From Rhizobium terrae (lineage in GTDB: Bacteria; Pseudomonadota; Alphaproteobacteria; Rhizobiales; Rhizobiaceae), in contig NZ_QJKM01000013.1 of NCBI RefSeq assembly GCF_003425685.1, forward strand, positions 156,141 through 220,140: a stretch of 64,000 bases of DNA. The letters are read 5' to 3'. The notes below the pieces were generated by a model that had not been told where the DNA came from, made no database searches, and saw only the letters and a program-made list of their open reading frames with translations. Position numbers and translations under genes: made by a program. Shown piece after piece: positions 51,339-60,236 of the stretch (position 1 is its first letter; each line of letters opens with the position of its first letter).

Positions 51339-53342
51339 GTGGCTTCTCCCTTCCTCCTCGGCATCGATACCGGCGGCACCTACACGGATGCGGTGCTGTT
51401 CCGGGAAGGCGAAGGCGTCGTCGCCAAGGCAAAGTCGCTCACCACGCGCCACGATCTTGCAGTCGGCATTGCGGGCGCGGTGGATGCCGCACTCGGCAGG
51501 AGCGGCATTTCGGCATCGAAGATCGGCTTGGTTTCCATCTCCACGACGCTCGCGACCAATGCGCTGGTCGAAGGCCAGGGCGGCCGCGCGGCGCTGATCA
51601 TGATCGGCTTTACCCCGGACGATCTCGCGCGCGGCGGGCTTGCAGAGGCGCTCGGAACCGATCCGGTCGTCTTCCTGCCCGGCGGCCATGATGTGCACGG
51701 CAACGAAACGCCGCTCGACATGACGGCGCTGGAAGAAGCGATGGCGTCGTTGTCCGTGGTTGTTTCGTCCTTCGCCGTCGCCGGTTATTTCGCGGTCCGA
51801 AATCCGGCTCACGAAATCCGGACGCGGGATCGAATCCGCGAACTCACCCATTTGCCGGTGACCTGCAGTCACGAACTTTCCTCGAAGCTCGGCGGGCCGC
51901 GCCGCGCGCTGACGACGCTCCTGAATGCCCGGCTGGTATCGATCATCGACCGGTTGGTCGGCGCCTGCGAGGATTTCCTGGTGCAAAAGGGTATAACCGC
52001 GCCGCTAATGGTGGTTCGCGGCGATGGCGCGCTGATCTCCGCGGCGGAAGCGCGGTTGCGGCCGATCGAGACCATTCTCTCCGGCCCGGCGGCAAGCCTC
52101 GTCGGAGCCCGGTACCTGACGGGGCTCGCCCAGGCCGTGGTGTCGGATATCGGCGGCACGACCACGGATGTCGCTGTTCTCGACGACGGCCGGCCGAAGC
52201 TTGCGGAGGAAGGTGCCGTCGTCGGCGGCCATCGGACGATGGTGGAAGCCGTGGCCCTGCGCACCTACGGGCTTGGCGGTGATTCGGAAATCCACATCGA
52301 CGATCGCGGCCTGGAAGCCAAGTTCACACTCGGCCCGCGCCGGGTGCTGCCGCTCAGCCTCATCGCGATGGCGCATGATGAATTGGTCGTTTCGGCGCTG
52401 GAAAGGCAGCTGCGCGCCTCCCATGCCGGCCGGCATGACGGCCGGTTCGCGGTGCGCACCGGCGTGCCGGAGGCGATGGCCCAGGGCCTGCAGCCGCCGG
52501 AACAGGCGCTTTATGCGCGGATCGGCGTTACCCCGATCCCTCTCAACGAACTCCTGACGATGAATTCGCAGAGGGCGATCCTCGACCGGCTGGTGGCCCG
52601 GGGGCTCGTGCATCTTTCCGGCATCACGCCGTCCGATGCGCTGCATGTCCTGACCCGGCAGAACCAATGGCGGCAGGAAGCCGCGCAGTTGGGCCTCGCG
52701 CTTGCCGCCCGGCGCAAGGACGGGGCCGGACGCGAGATCGCCACATCGGCAGAAGCGCTCGCCGAAAAGATCGTCAACCGGCTGACGCGCCAGTCGGCCG
52801 AAGCGGTGCTGTCCGCCTGCCTTGCCGAAGATGGCGCGGAAGCGATCGATCCCGCCGTTTCCCTTGCCGTCGATCGGGCGTTGAAACGTACAGCCGGGAT
52901 TGCCCGGTTTTCCATCATGCTCGATCGTCCGCTGGTCGGTCTCGGAGCTTCCGCGCCGGTCTATTATCCGGCTGTGGCGGACATGCTTGGCGCCGAACCG
53001 GTCATTCCGGTGGATGCGGATGTCGCCAATGCCATCGGCGCCGTGGTCGGTCGGGTTCGTTCCACGGTGACGGTCGTCGTGACGTCTCCGGAGGAAGGGC
53101 GTTTCATCCTCTCCGGAGCGGGTGAACGGCTTGTCGTGATCGGCGAGGCCGCGGGCCTGGCGGAGGCCCGCAAGCGTGCCGTCGATGCAGCAATGGCACA
53201 GGCAAAGGCGGACGGCGCGGATGATGCAGTCGTGGCCGTCTTCGAGGAACTGGACGCGCCGGAAATCGAAGGCTCGCGAAAACTGGTGGAAGCGCGCGTG
53301 ACTGCCACGGCGACGGGCCGGCCGAGAATGGCGGCAGGCTGA
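51339..53342 (+). CDS. Hydantoinase/oxoprolinase HyuA-family protein, without HyuB partner
   Basis: Encodes 667 residues from GTG with AGGAG six bases upstream. The nucleotide-binding start LLGIDTGGTYTDAVLFREG, then SISTTLATNALVEGQGG, SGPAASLVGARYLTG and VVSDIGGTTTDVAVLDDGRPK form the actin-like ATPase common to HyuA and the large subunit of acetone carboxylase. In most genomes HyuA and HyuB are adjacent or fused; no HyuB-like gene is present here and the LysR gene follows after 101 bases. The reaction, an ATP-dependent hydrolysis of a cyclic amide or a carboxylation, cannot be assigned. Confidence 0.85.
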   Translation: MASPFLLGIDTGGTYTDAVLFREGEGVVAKAKSLTTRHDLAVGIAGAVDAALGRSGISASKIGLVSISTTLATNALVEGQGGRAALIMIGFTPDDLARGGLAEALGTDPVVFLPGGHDVHGNETPLDMTALEEAMASLSVVVSSFAVAGYFAVRNPAHEIRTRDRIRELTHLPVTCSHELSSKLGGPRRALTTLLNARLVSIIDRLVGACEDFLVQKGITAPLMVVRGDGALISAAEARLRPIETILSGPAASLVGARYLTGLAQAVVSDIGGTTTDVAVLDDGRPKLAEEGAVVGGHRTMVEAVALRTYGLGGDSEIHIDDRGLEAKFTLGPRRVLPLSLIAMAHDELVVSALERQLRASHAGRHDGRFAVRTGVPEAMAQGLQPPEQALYARIGVTPIPLNELLTMNSQRAILDRLVARGLVHLSGITPSDALHVLTRQNQWRQEAAQLGLALAARRKDGAGREIATSAEALAEKIVNRLTRQSAEAVLSACLAEDGAEAIDPAVSLAVDRALKRTAGIARFSIMLDRPLVGLGASAPVYYPAVADMLGAEPVIPVDADVANAIGAVVGRVRSTVTVVVTSPEEGRFILSGAGERLVVIGEAAGLAEARKRAVDAAMAQAKADGADDAVVAVFEELDAPEIEGSRKLVEARVTATATGRPRMAAG

Positions 53343-53443
53343 TCTGATGCCCGGAGGCCCAGGCTTAAACATTGCGCACTTTGCTGCAGCCTGTTTCTTC
53401 GGCATAAATTGGCCTGCACCTATTCCATTCAGGAAAGAACCGC

Positions 53444-54355
53444 ATGATCACCAATCTCGGCGATCTGGAAATCTACGTCAAAGTCGTGGTCACCGGTAGC
53501 ATGTCCGCCGCCGCCAAAAGCCTTGGACTCTCCCCCGCCGTGGTTTCCAAGCGCATCAAGCGGCTGGAGGAACAGCTCGGCACCCGGCTTTTGCAGCGCA
53601 CGACCCGTCAGATCGGCCTGACCGACGCCGGAAGGGGATTTTACGATCGCATCGCCAACGTGCTGACGGGCATCGAGGACGCAGAGCGCTTCGTCTCCGG
53701 CGAATCGACGGAGATCACGGGAAACCTGCGGATTTCCGCGCCGACCTCGTTCGGTCGGATGCACATCGCCCCCCACCTGCCGACCTTCATGCAGGCGCAT
53801 CCGTCTCTGTCGATCGATCTGACGCTCTCGGATGAATTCACGAACATCATCGCGGAGGGTTACGATGTCGCGATCCGTATTTCCGAACTCAAGGATTCGA
53901 GTCTTGTTGCCCGCAAACTTGTCCAGGTCCGGCGGATCCTCTGCGCAGCGCCTTCCTACATAGAGCGTTACGGCATTCCCGAAACGATGGAGGAACTCGT
54001 GACCCACCATTGCCTGACGGCGCACAACGGCGAGCCCTGGCGTCTCGAAAGCCCCCAGGGGCCGCTGGTCTACCGGCCAGCCGGCCGTCTGAACACCAAT
54101 TCCAGCGAGGTCATCCGGGAGGCCGTGATCGCCGGCCTCGGCATTGCGCTGCGCTCCACCTGGGATATCGGCACGGAGCTGAAGGAGGGCCGGCTGGTGC
54201 GCGTCCTGCCGCAATACGAGGGCTCCAGGAACGTCGCCGTCTCGGCGGTCTATCCCAGCCGCGAGCATCTGCCTTCGAAGGTCCGGGTGTTCATCGAATA
54301 TCTTGCCGATCTCTATGGTCCGGTGCCCTATTGGGAGAGGTCTGCGAGAGACTAG
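53444..54355 (+). CDS. LysR-family transcriptional regulator
   Basis: Encodes 303 residues. The winged helix-turn-helix at residues 4-62 is LGDLEIYVKVVVTGSMSAAAKSLGLSPAVVSKRIKRLEEQLG; RTTRQIGLTDAGRGFYD follows. The C-terminal effector domain starts near residue 90 with ITGNLRISAPTSFGRMHIAP. It reads toward glcB, 101 bases upstream, on the same strand, so glcB or the upstream hyuA-like gene are the obvious candidates for control. Not a typical divergent LysR arrangement. The inducer is unknown. Confidence 0.93.
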   Translation: MITNLGDLEIYVKVVVTGSMSAAAKSLGLSPAVVSKRIKRLEEQLGTRLLQRTTRQIGLTDAGRGFYDRIANVLTGIEDAERFVSGESTEITGNLRISAPTSFGRMHIAPHLPTFMQAHPSLSIDLTLSDEFTNIIAEGYDVAIRISELKDSSLVARKLVQVRRILCAAPSYIERYGIPETMEELVTHHCLTAHNGEPWRLESPQGPLVYRPAGRLNTNSSEVIREAVIAGLGIALRSTWDIGTELKEGRLVRVLPQYEGSRNVAVSAVYPSREHLPSKVRVFIEYLADLYGPVPYWERSARD

Positions 54356-54456
54356 GATTGTTTCCAGTCAGGCATAAGTCCTTTGAAATTTGTGCCATTG
54401 CAATTTGTCCCGTCACCCGTGAGACTCCGCGAAAATTCCGGATCGAGGAGGAGCCG

Positions 54457-56628
54457 ATGGCTCGCATTGAAAAGAACGGTCTCGCGATCGACGAAAAGCT
54501 GCATGATTTTCTGGTCAGGGAAGCGCTGCCGGGCACGGGCGTCGATGCCGGCCGGTTCTTCTCGGAGTTTTCGAAGATCGTCCATGATCTCGCGCCCAAA
54601 AACCGCGACCTGCTCGCCAAGCGCGATGCCTTCCAGGCGAGGCTCGACGACTGGTACCGCAGGAACGGCGCCCCGAACGATCTGGCCGCCTACGAAGCCT
54701 TCCTGCGCGAGATCGGCTACCTGCTGCCGGAAGGCGCGGATTTCACCGTTTCGACCGGCAATGTCGATCCGGAAATCGCCGAAATTGCTGGTCCCCAGCT
54801 CGTCGTTCCGGTGATGAACGCCCGTTACGCGCTGAATGCCGCCAATGCCCGCTGGGGTTCGCTCTACGATGCGCTCTACGGCACGGATGCCATCCCCGAG
54901 ACCGAGGGAGCGGAGAAGGGCAAGGGTTACAATCCGGTTCGCGGCGCAAGGGTCATCGCCTGGGTGCGCGATTTTCTCGACCAGTCCGTGCCGCTCTCCG
55001 GCGCGAAATGGACTGACGTGACTTCCTTCGTCATCACCGGCGGCAGGCTGAAGGCCGCTGCCCAGGACGGGCAGACGGTCGAGCTTGCGGATCCGGCGCA
55101 GTTTGCCGGTTATCTCGGCGAGCCTTCGGAACCCACGCATATCCTTCTCAGAAAGAACGGTCTCCATATCGAAGTGCTGCTCGACGCCACGACGGCGATC
55201 GGCAGGGACGATCCAGCCGGCATTTCCGATGTCTGGCTGGAATCGGCGATCACCGCGATCATGGATTGCGAGGATTCGATCGCGGCTGTCGACGCGGAAG
55301 ACAAGGTCGTCGTTTACCGCAACTGGCTCGGCCTGATGAAGGGCGACCTGACGGAGGAAGTCTCAAAGGGCGGCAAGACCTTCACCCGCAAGCTCAACCC
55401 GGACCTGGAATACAACGCTCCCGATGGCTCGACCTTCGAGGTGAAGTGCCGCTCCCTGATGCTGATCCGCAATGTCGGCCACCTGATGACCAATCCGGCC
55501 GTTCTCGACCGCGAGGGCAACGAGGTTCCCGAAGGCATCATGGATGCGATGGTCACCGCACTGATCGCCATCCACGATATCGGCCCGAACGGGCGGCGGA
55601 AGAACTCCCGGCATGGTTCCATGTATGTCGTGAAGCCGAAGATGCATGGGCCGGAGGAGGTCGCCTTCGCCTGCGAAATCTTCTCCCGTGTCGAGCAGGC
55701 GCTCGGCCTGCCGACCAATACGATGAAGATGGGCATCATGGACGAGGAGCGCCGCACGACGGTGAACCTCAAGGCCTGCATCCGCGAGGCGCGCGAGCGG
55801 GTGGTCTTCATCAATACCGGTTTCCTCGACCGCACCGGCGACGAGATCCATACCTCCATGGAAGCCGGCCCGATGATCCGCAAGGGCGACATGAAACAGG
55901 CGGCCTGGATTGCCGCTTACGAGAATTGGAACGTCGACATCGGCCTCGAATGCGGTCTCTCCGGCCACGCCCAGATCGGCAAAGGCATGTGGGCCATGCC
56001 CGACCTGATGGCGGCGATGCTGGAACAGAAGATCGCCCATCCGAAGGCGGGCGCCAACACCGCCTGGGTGCCGTCGCCGACGGCGGCCACGCTGCATGCC
56101 ACGCATTATCACAAGGTGGATGTTGCCGCCGTACAGGCCGGCCTCCGGAGCCGCGCCCGCGCGAAGCTCTCCGATATTCTTTCGGTTCCGGTCGCGCCGC
56201 GACCCAACTGGACGCCGGAGGAGATCCAGCGCGAGCTCGACAACAATGCCCAGGGCATTCTCGGTTATGTGGTGCGCTGGATCGACCAGGGCGTCGGCTG
56301 CTCCAAGGTTCCGGACATCAACAATATCGGCTTGATGGAAGACCGGGCGACGCTGCGCATTTCCGCCCAGCACATGGCGAACTGGCTTCATCACAAGCTG
56401 ATCGGCGAAGAACAGGTCGTCGAGACGATGAAGCGCATGACGGCGGTCGTCGACGGCCAGAATGCCGGCGACCCCCTCTATCGCCCGATGGCCACGGATT
56501 TCGACGGTTCCGTCGCCTTCCAGGCAGCGCTCGATCTGGTGCTGAAAGGCCGCGAGCAGCCGAACGGCTATACCGAGCCCGTGCTGCATCGCCGCCGTCT
56601 GGAATTGAAGGCGAAGCTTGCGGGTTAA
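54457..56628 (+). CDS. glcB: Malate synthase G
   Basis: Encodes 723 residues, the size of the monomeric G isoform. Makes malate from glyoxylate and acetyl-CoA with Mg2+. Motifs include TAIMDCEDSIAAVDAEDK, RSLMLIRNVGHLMTNPA, GSMYVVKPKMHGPEEV, GIMDEERRTTVNLKACI and ECGLSGHAQIGKGMWAMPDLM. The chosen ATG has GAGGAGGAG upstream; a longer upstream frame is the LysR shadow. Isocitrate lyase is not in the window. Supports growth on glycolate, acetate or fatty acids together with the PHB depolymerase. Confidence 0.98.
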   Translation: MARIEKNGLAIDEKLHDFLVREALPGTGVDAGRFFSEFSKIVHDLAPKNRDLLAKRDAFQARLDDWYRRNGAPNDLAAYEAFLREIGYLLPEGADFTVSTGNVDPEIAEIAGPQLVVPVMNARYALNAANARWGSLYDALYGTDAIPETEGAEKGKGYNPVRGARVIAWVRDFLDQSVPLSGAKWTDVTSFVITGGRLKAAAQDGQTVELADPAQFAGYLGEPSEPTHILLRKNGLHIEVLLDATTAIGRDDPAGISDVWLESAITAIMDCEDSIAAVDAEDKVVVYRNWLGLMKGDLTEEVSKGGKTFTRKLNPDLEYNAPDGSTFEVKCRSLMLIRNVGHLMTNPAVLDREGNEVPEGIMDAMVTALIAIHDIGPNGRRKNSRHGSMYVVKPKMHGPEEVAFACEIFSRVEQALGLPTNTMKMGIMDEERRTTVNLKACIREARERVVFINTGFLDRTGDEIHTSMEAGPMIRKGDMKQAAWIAAYENWNVDIGLECGLSGHAQIGKGMWAMPDLMAAMLEQKIAHPKAGANTAWVPSPTAATLHATHYHKVDVAAVQAGLRSRARAKLSDILSVPVAPRPNWTPEEIQRELDNNAQGILGYVVRWIDQGVGCSKVPDINNIGLMEDRATLRISAQHMANWLHHKLIGEEQVVETMKRMTAVVDGQNAGDPLYRPMATDFDGSVAFQAALDLVLKGREQPNGYTEPVLHRRRLELKAKLAG

Positions 56629-56649
56629 GCGCTGAGCGCATCCGGTTGC

Positions 56650-56760
56650 CGCCATCTTCTCCCCGTAATCGCGGGAAACTTGCCGCGCTGGTTTCCGCGA
56701 TCTCACGTTGAGTGGGGCACGTTTCCTCCCTCCGTACGTGGGGAGAGGGTTAAGGGTGAG
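56650..56760. repeat. Degenerate inverted-repeat element after glcB
   Basis: CTTCTCCCCGTAATCGCGGG... and CTCCCTCCGTACGTGGGGAGAGGG give two imperfect hairpins like the TCTCCCC/GGGGAGA elements after phaZ. Copy is decayed and the boundaries are approximate. Confidence 0.4.
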
Positions 56761-56790
56761 CGGCAAACTTCAACACAAGCGTCAAAACGA

Positions 56791-56823
56791 AAAAGGCCGC
56801 CCGGTATCTCCCGGCGGCCTTTT
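56791..56823. terminator. Bidirectional terminator between glcB and the L,D-transpeptidase gene
   Basis: AAAAGGCCGCC pairs with GGCGGCCTTTT around an 11-base loop; T runs exist on both strands, serving glcB on plus and ldt on minus. Confidence 0.88.
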
Positions 56824-56846
56824 CTCATTCTCGTCGAATTTTGCGA

Positions 56847-57512
56847 TTACTGGATAACCACGACCTTGGTCTGGCGGCCCGGACGGACGCGGCTATAGAG
56901 GTCGATGATGTCCTGGTTCATCAGCCGGATGCAGCCGGACGAAGCGGCGGTGCCGATGGAAGCCCATTCCGGCGTGCCATGCAGGCGGAAGAGCGTGTCC
57001 TGGCCCTTTTCGTTGAAAAGGTACATGGCGCGCGCGCCGAGAGGATTGCTGAGGCCCGGCCCCATGCCGTCCTCGACATACTTGGCGACGTCGGGGCGGC
57101 GGGCAGCCATTTCCTTCGGCGGATGCCAGGTCGGCCATTCCTGCTTCCAGGCGACATAGGCCGTGCCGGACCAGGCAAAACCCTGCTTGCCGACGCCGAT
57201 GCCGTAGCGCATCGCGCGGCCGTTCGGCAGGACGTAGTACAGGTGGCGTTCACGCGTGTTGACGACGATCGTGCCCGGCTTTTCGTCGGTCGAATAGTTG
57301 ACGACCTGGCGGACGAACTTCTTGTCCACCCGCGTGATCGGGATGGCCGGCAGAGTATAGCCGGCATCCTTTACCGAACCGTAGGAGTCGGAGAAGATCT
57401 GTTCGGTGTAGCTGACGCCGGCGACCTGGGCGCCGGGATTCGCGGTGGAGCAACCGGCCAGGGCAGCGGTAGCCAACAGGCCGAGTACGAGCATGCTATT
57501 GCGGAGGCGCAT
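56847..57512 (-). CDS. L,D-transpeptidase (YkuD), lipoprotein
   Basis: Encodes 221 residues. The signal peptide ends in a lipobox LAGC (Cys21), so the protein is anchored to the outer or inner membrane. The YkuD domain starts near residue 80; catalytic His178 is in RLHGTPEWASIG and Cys194 in AASSGCIRLMNQDI. Such enzymes form 3-3 cross-links in peptidoglycan or attach it to outer membrane proteins; rhizobia have many paralogues. Divergent from mmcB; shares an intergenic region that contains a hairpin. Confidence 0.95.
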   Translation of the reverse strand: MRLRNSMLVLGLLATAALAGCSTANPGAQVAGVSYTEQIFSDSYGSVKDAGYTLPAIPITRVDKKFVRQVVNYSTDEKPGTIVVNTRERHLYYVLPNGRAMRYGIGVGKQGFAWSGTAYVAWKQEWPTWHPPKEMAARRPDVAKYVEDGMGPGLSNPLGARAMYLFNEKGQDTLFRLHGTPEWASIGTAASSGCIRLMNQDIIDLYSRVRPGRQTKVVVIQ

Positions 57513-57637
57513 GGAAATCTCTTGGATAACGAATCGATTGAGACGGGTGTATGACCACCTTTGATGACGGGTTATTTTCGATTAGATTACGCTTGGCAAG
57601 CGCTGCAATGCGTCAAATGAGAGCCGGCGCATGATTG

Positions 57638-57657
57638 AAAAACGCCATTGCGTTTTT
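57638..57657. other. Hairpin AAAAACGC-CATT-GCGTTTTT between divergent ldt and mmcB
   Basis: An eight-base perfect stem with four-base loop and A and T runs at both ends looks like a terminator, but the two flanking genes point away from it. It is 33 bases from the mmcB start. It may end an unrecognised short transcript or belong to a leader. Confidence 0.4.
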
Positions 57658-57689
57658 GCAACATCCTTAGGCGCGGTATCCGGGAATTC

Positions 57690-58193
57690 ATGACTATACT
57701 CAACCTTGCGAGTAACAATCCGTTAATAGATGGACGCCAGTCGGCCCGCGCCATGCTGGTGCGCAAGGGCGTGCAGATATTGCTGCACGACATGCGCCAT
57801 GCGGTTCTGCCGGAACTGGTGCTGGCGAGCGGCCGGCGCGCCGACCTCGTGACGATCTCGGAAAAGGGCGAGATCTGGATCGTCGAGATCAAGACCTCCA
57901 TCGAGGATTTTCGCGTCGATCGCAAATGGCCGGAATATCGCGCCTATTGCGACCGGCTGTTCTTCGCCACACACAAGGATGTGCCGCTGGAGATCTTCCC
58001 GGAAGACTGCGGCCTCTTCCTTTCGGACGGTTATGGCGGGCATCTGCTGCGTGAAGCGCCGGAACACAAGCTGCCGCCGGCCACCCGCAAGGCGATGACG
58101 CTCAACTTCTCCCGCGCCGCCGCCCAGCGCCTGATGCTGGCCGAATGGGCGACCGGCAAGAGTTTCGAAGGCGCCGAGGAAGGGGGCGCTTGA
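57690..58193 (+). CDS. mmcB: MmcB family DNA repair protein
   Basis: Encodes 167 residues from MTILNLASNNPLIDGRQSARAM. The core LASGRRADLVTISEKGEIWIVEIKTSIEDFRVDRKWPEY holds a PD-(D/E)XK-like nuclease pattern (D in RRADL, E-I-K in IVEIKTS). MmcB is named from mitomycin C sensitivity in Caulobacter, where it acts in cross-link or damage repair; the enzymatic activity is inferred from the fold. No GTTC-type SOS box is seen upstream. Convergent with actR; its stop and the actR stop are adjacent. Confidence 0.9.
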   Translation: MTILNLASNNPLIDGRQSARAMLVRKGVQILLHDMRHAVLPELVLASGRRADLVTISEKGEIWIVEIKTSIEDFRVDRKWPEYRAYCDRLFFATHKDVPLEIFPEDCGLFLSDGYGGHLLREAPEHKLPPATRKAMTLNFSRAAAQRLMLAEWATGKSFEGAEEGGA

Positions 58194-58769
58194 TCACTTC
58201 GGCGCGCGCTTGGCCAGGATGCGCTGCAGTGTGCGGCGATGCATGTTGAGGCGGCGGGCGGTCTCGGAGACGTTCCGTTCGCACATTTCGTAGACGCGCT
58301 GGATGTGTTCCCAGCGCACCCGGTCCGCCGACATCGGATTTTCCGGCACGTCTGCCCGTTCGCCCGGTCGTTGGGTGAGGGCGCCGAAGATATCGTCGGC
58401 GTCGGCGGGCTTGGCGAGATAGTCGAGCGCTCCGAGCTTCACGGCCGTCACCGCCGTCGCGATATTGCCGTAACCGGTCAGCACGATCACCTTGGTGTCC
58501 TCGCGGCTCTGGCGGATCGCCTCGATCACGTCGAGACCGTTGCCGTCGCCGAGCCTCAGGTCGACCACCGCATATTTCGGCGGTCGCGCCTTCGACTTGG
58601 CGATGCCTTCCGCCACCGACTCCGCCGTATCGACCACGAAACCGCGGCTTTCCATGGCACGGGCCAGACGGCGCAGGAACGGGCCGTCGTCATCGACGAT
58701 CAGCAGGGACGGGTCGGGGCCAAGGCCGGAGTCGACATGAGCCGTAGTCTGTTCCACGTGTGTTTCCAT
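58194..58769 (-). CDS. actR: Redox/acid-response regulator ActR (RegA type)
   Basis: Encodes 191 residues from METHVEQTTAHV; two earlier in-frame starts are possible. The receiver domain has VDDDGPFLRRLARAM and phospho-Asp70 in YAVVDLRLGDGNGLDVI, then VIVLTGYGNIATAV. A proline-containing linker leads to a Fis-like helix-turn-helix, NVSETARRLNMHRRTLQRILAKR at the C-terminus. ActR controls genes for acid tolerance, microaerobic respiration, CO2 fixation and nitrogen metabolism in rhizobia. Its sensor ActS is the next gene upstream; 73 bases separate them. Confidence 0.95.
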   Translation of the reverse strand: METHVEQTTAHVDSGLGPDPSLLIVDDDGPFLRRLARAMESRGFVVDTAESVAEGIAKSKARPPKYAVVDLRLGDGNGLDVIEAIRQSREDTKVIVLTGYGNIATAVTAVKLGALDYLAKPADADDIFGALTQRPGERADVPENPMSADRVRWEHIQRVYEMCERNVSETARRLNMHRRTLQRILAKRAPK

Positions 58770-58842
58770 TCTCTTCCACTCCGCGGGATCTTCGAAGGTC
58801 CCGCTTTCTTTCATTATGAGCGTTCGGCGCGCCTTGGCCAAC

Positions 58843-60159
58843 TCATTTCGAGTCAGCCGCTTCCATCACGGAACGCGGCCACTCGATATGGATGCGGGCG
58901 CCAGGCTCGCCGCCATCGCGATTCCCGAACCGGATGGAAGCCCCCGAGCGTTCGAGCAGCGTCTTGGCGATGAAGAGGCCAAGCCCGAGGCCGCCCGCCC
59001 GCTCGTCCTCTCGCGGCCTCTTCGTCATATAGGGTTCGCCGATCCTCGAAAGAATATCCGGCGCATAACCCTGGCCGTCATCTTCGATGGTGATCGCCAC
59101 TCGCTCGGTATCGTGCTCGACGGTGACGATCACCTTGCTCCTGGCATAGTCGACGGCGTTTTCGATCAGATTGCCGAGCCCATATATGATGCCGGCATTG
59201 CGGCTGCCGATCGGCTCGCTGGCGCGTTCATTCCGTTCGATGAGTTCGATCTCGATGCCGAACTGCCGATGCGGCGCTACCACCTCCTCGACCAGCGAAG
59301 AAAGCGGTAGCCGGCGCATATGCTCCTCGCTTTCGGCCGAAAGCGAGGTGAGCCGGCGAAGGATGTCGCGGCAACGTTCGCTCTGGCTTCGCAGAAGCTG
59401 CACGTCTTCACGGAACCGCTCGTCGCCGGCAAGCTCGCGCTCCATCTCCTTGGCGACGACGCTGATCGTCGCAAGCGGCGTGCCGAGTTCGTGCGCTGCC
59501 GCCGCCGCCAGCCCGTCGAGTTGAGAAAGATGTTTTTCCCGTTCCAGAACCAGTTCGGTGGCGGCCAGCGCATCCGCAAGCAGCGTTGCCTCGTGGGAAA
59601 CGCGATAGGCATAAAACGCCGCGAACATCATCATCGAGGCGATGGAGCACCAGACCCCGAGTTGCATCACCGGCTGGATCCGCAGCGTCTCGCCTTCGTA
59701 CCAGGGCACGGCATAGGGCGAAAAGGCGAGCACCGTGGTGCAGACCAGGGCGAAGACGATCAGCACCAGCGAATGGCGGAGCGGCTGCGAGGCAAAGGCG
59801 ATGATGACCGGCACGCAGATCAGCGGCGCGAACGGATTGGCCAGTCCTCCGGTGATGAACAGCAGTGCCGCCATCTGCAGAAGGTCGAAGCCGAGCAATG
59901 CCAGCGCCGATTTCGGCCCCAGCCGATGGGTCGGCGGAAACCAGGCCGACAGCGCGAGATTGGCGACCGCCAACGCGCCGATAAGGATGCCGGCCTCCTG
60001 AAGAGGCAGCGGAAACCTGAGCAGCAATCCGACGATCACCACGGTGATCGTCTGGCCGGCGACCGCGAGCCAGCGCAGCCGCACCAGCGTCTGAAGCCGG
60101 ATGCGCCGGCTCGACGGGCCGAATTGCGCAAAACGCACGGAGGGACTGTCTACGCTCAC
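58843..60159 (-). CDS. actS: Redox sensor histidine kinase ActS (RegB type)
   Basis: Encodes 438 residues with six hydrophobic helices within residues 30-185. The quinone-sensing motif GGLANPF is at residues 104-110. The dimerisation box GLAAAAAHELGTPLATI has phospho-His223, and Cys263 in SERCRDILRRL corresponds to the redox-active cysteine of RegB. ATPase motifs are LGNLIENAVDYA, EDDGQGY and GGLGLGLFIAK. Together with ActR it adapts respiration and redox balance. Length and motifs are complete. Confidence 0.96.
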   Translation of the reverse strand: MSVDSPSVRFAQFGPSSRRIRLQTLVRLRWLAVAGQTITVVIVGLLLRFPLPLQEAGILIGALAVANLALSAWFPPTHRLGPKSALALLGFDLLQMAALLFITGGLANPFAPLICVPVIIAFASQPLRHSLVLIVFALVCTTVLAFSPYAVPWYEGETLRIQPVMQLGVWCSIASMMMFAAFYAYRVSHEATLLADALAATELVLEREKHLSQLDGLAAAAAHELGTPLATISVVAKEMERELAGDERFREDVQLLRSQSERCRDILRRLTSLSAESEEHMRRLPLSSLVEEVVAPHRQFGIEIELIERNERASEPIGSRNAGIIYGLGNLIENAVDYARSKVIVTVEHDTERVAITIEDDGQGYAPDILSRIGEPYMTKRPREDERAGGLGLGLFIAKTLLERSGASIRFGNRDGGEPGARIHIEWPRSVMEAADSK

Positions 60160-60236
60160 GGTCTGCCTTCATCTTCCGCGATATCTGGGATCGCTTTCTT
60201 AAACCGGCACGACGTCAGGTCGCAGGCGGCATTCTG

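Noticed and set aside
58752..58767. GTTCCACGTGTG in actR as a fifth parS
   Set aside because: Only about 10 of 16 positions match and it lies in a coding frame.
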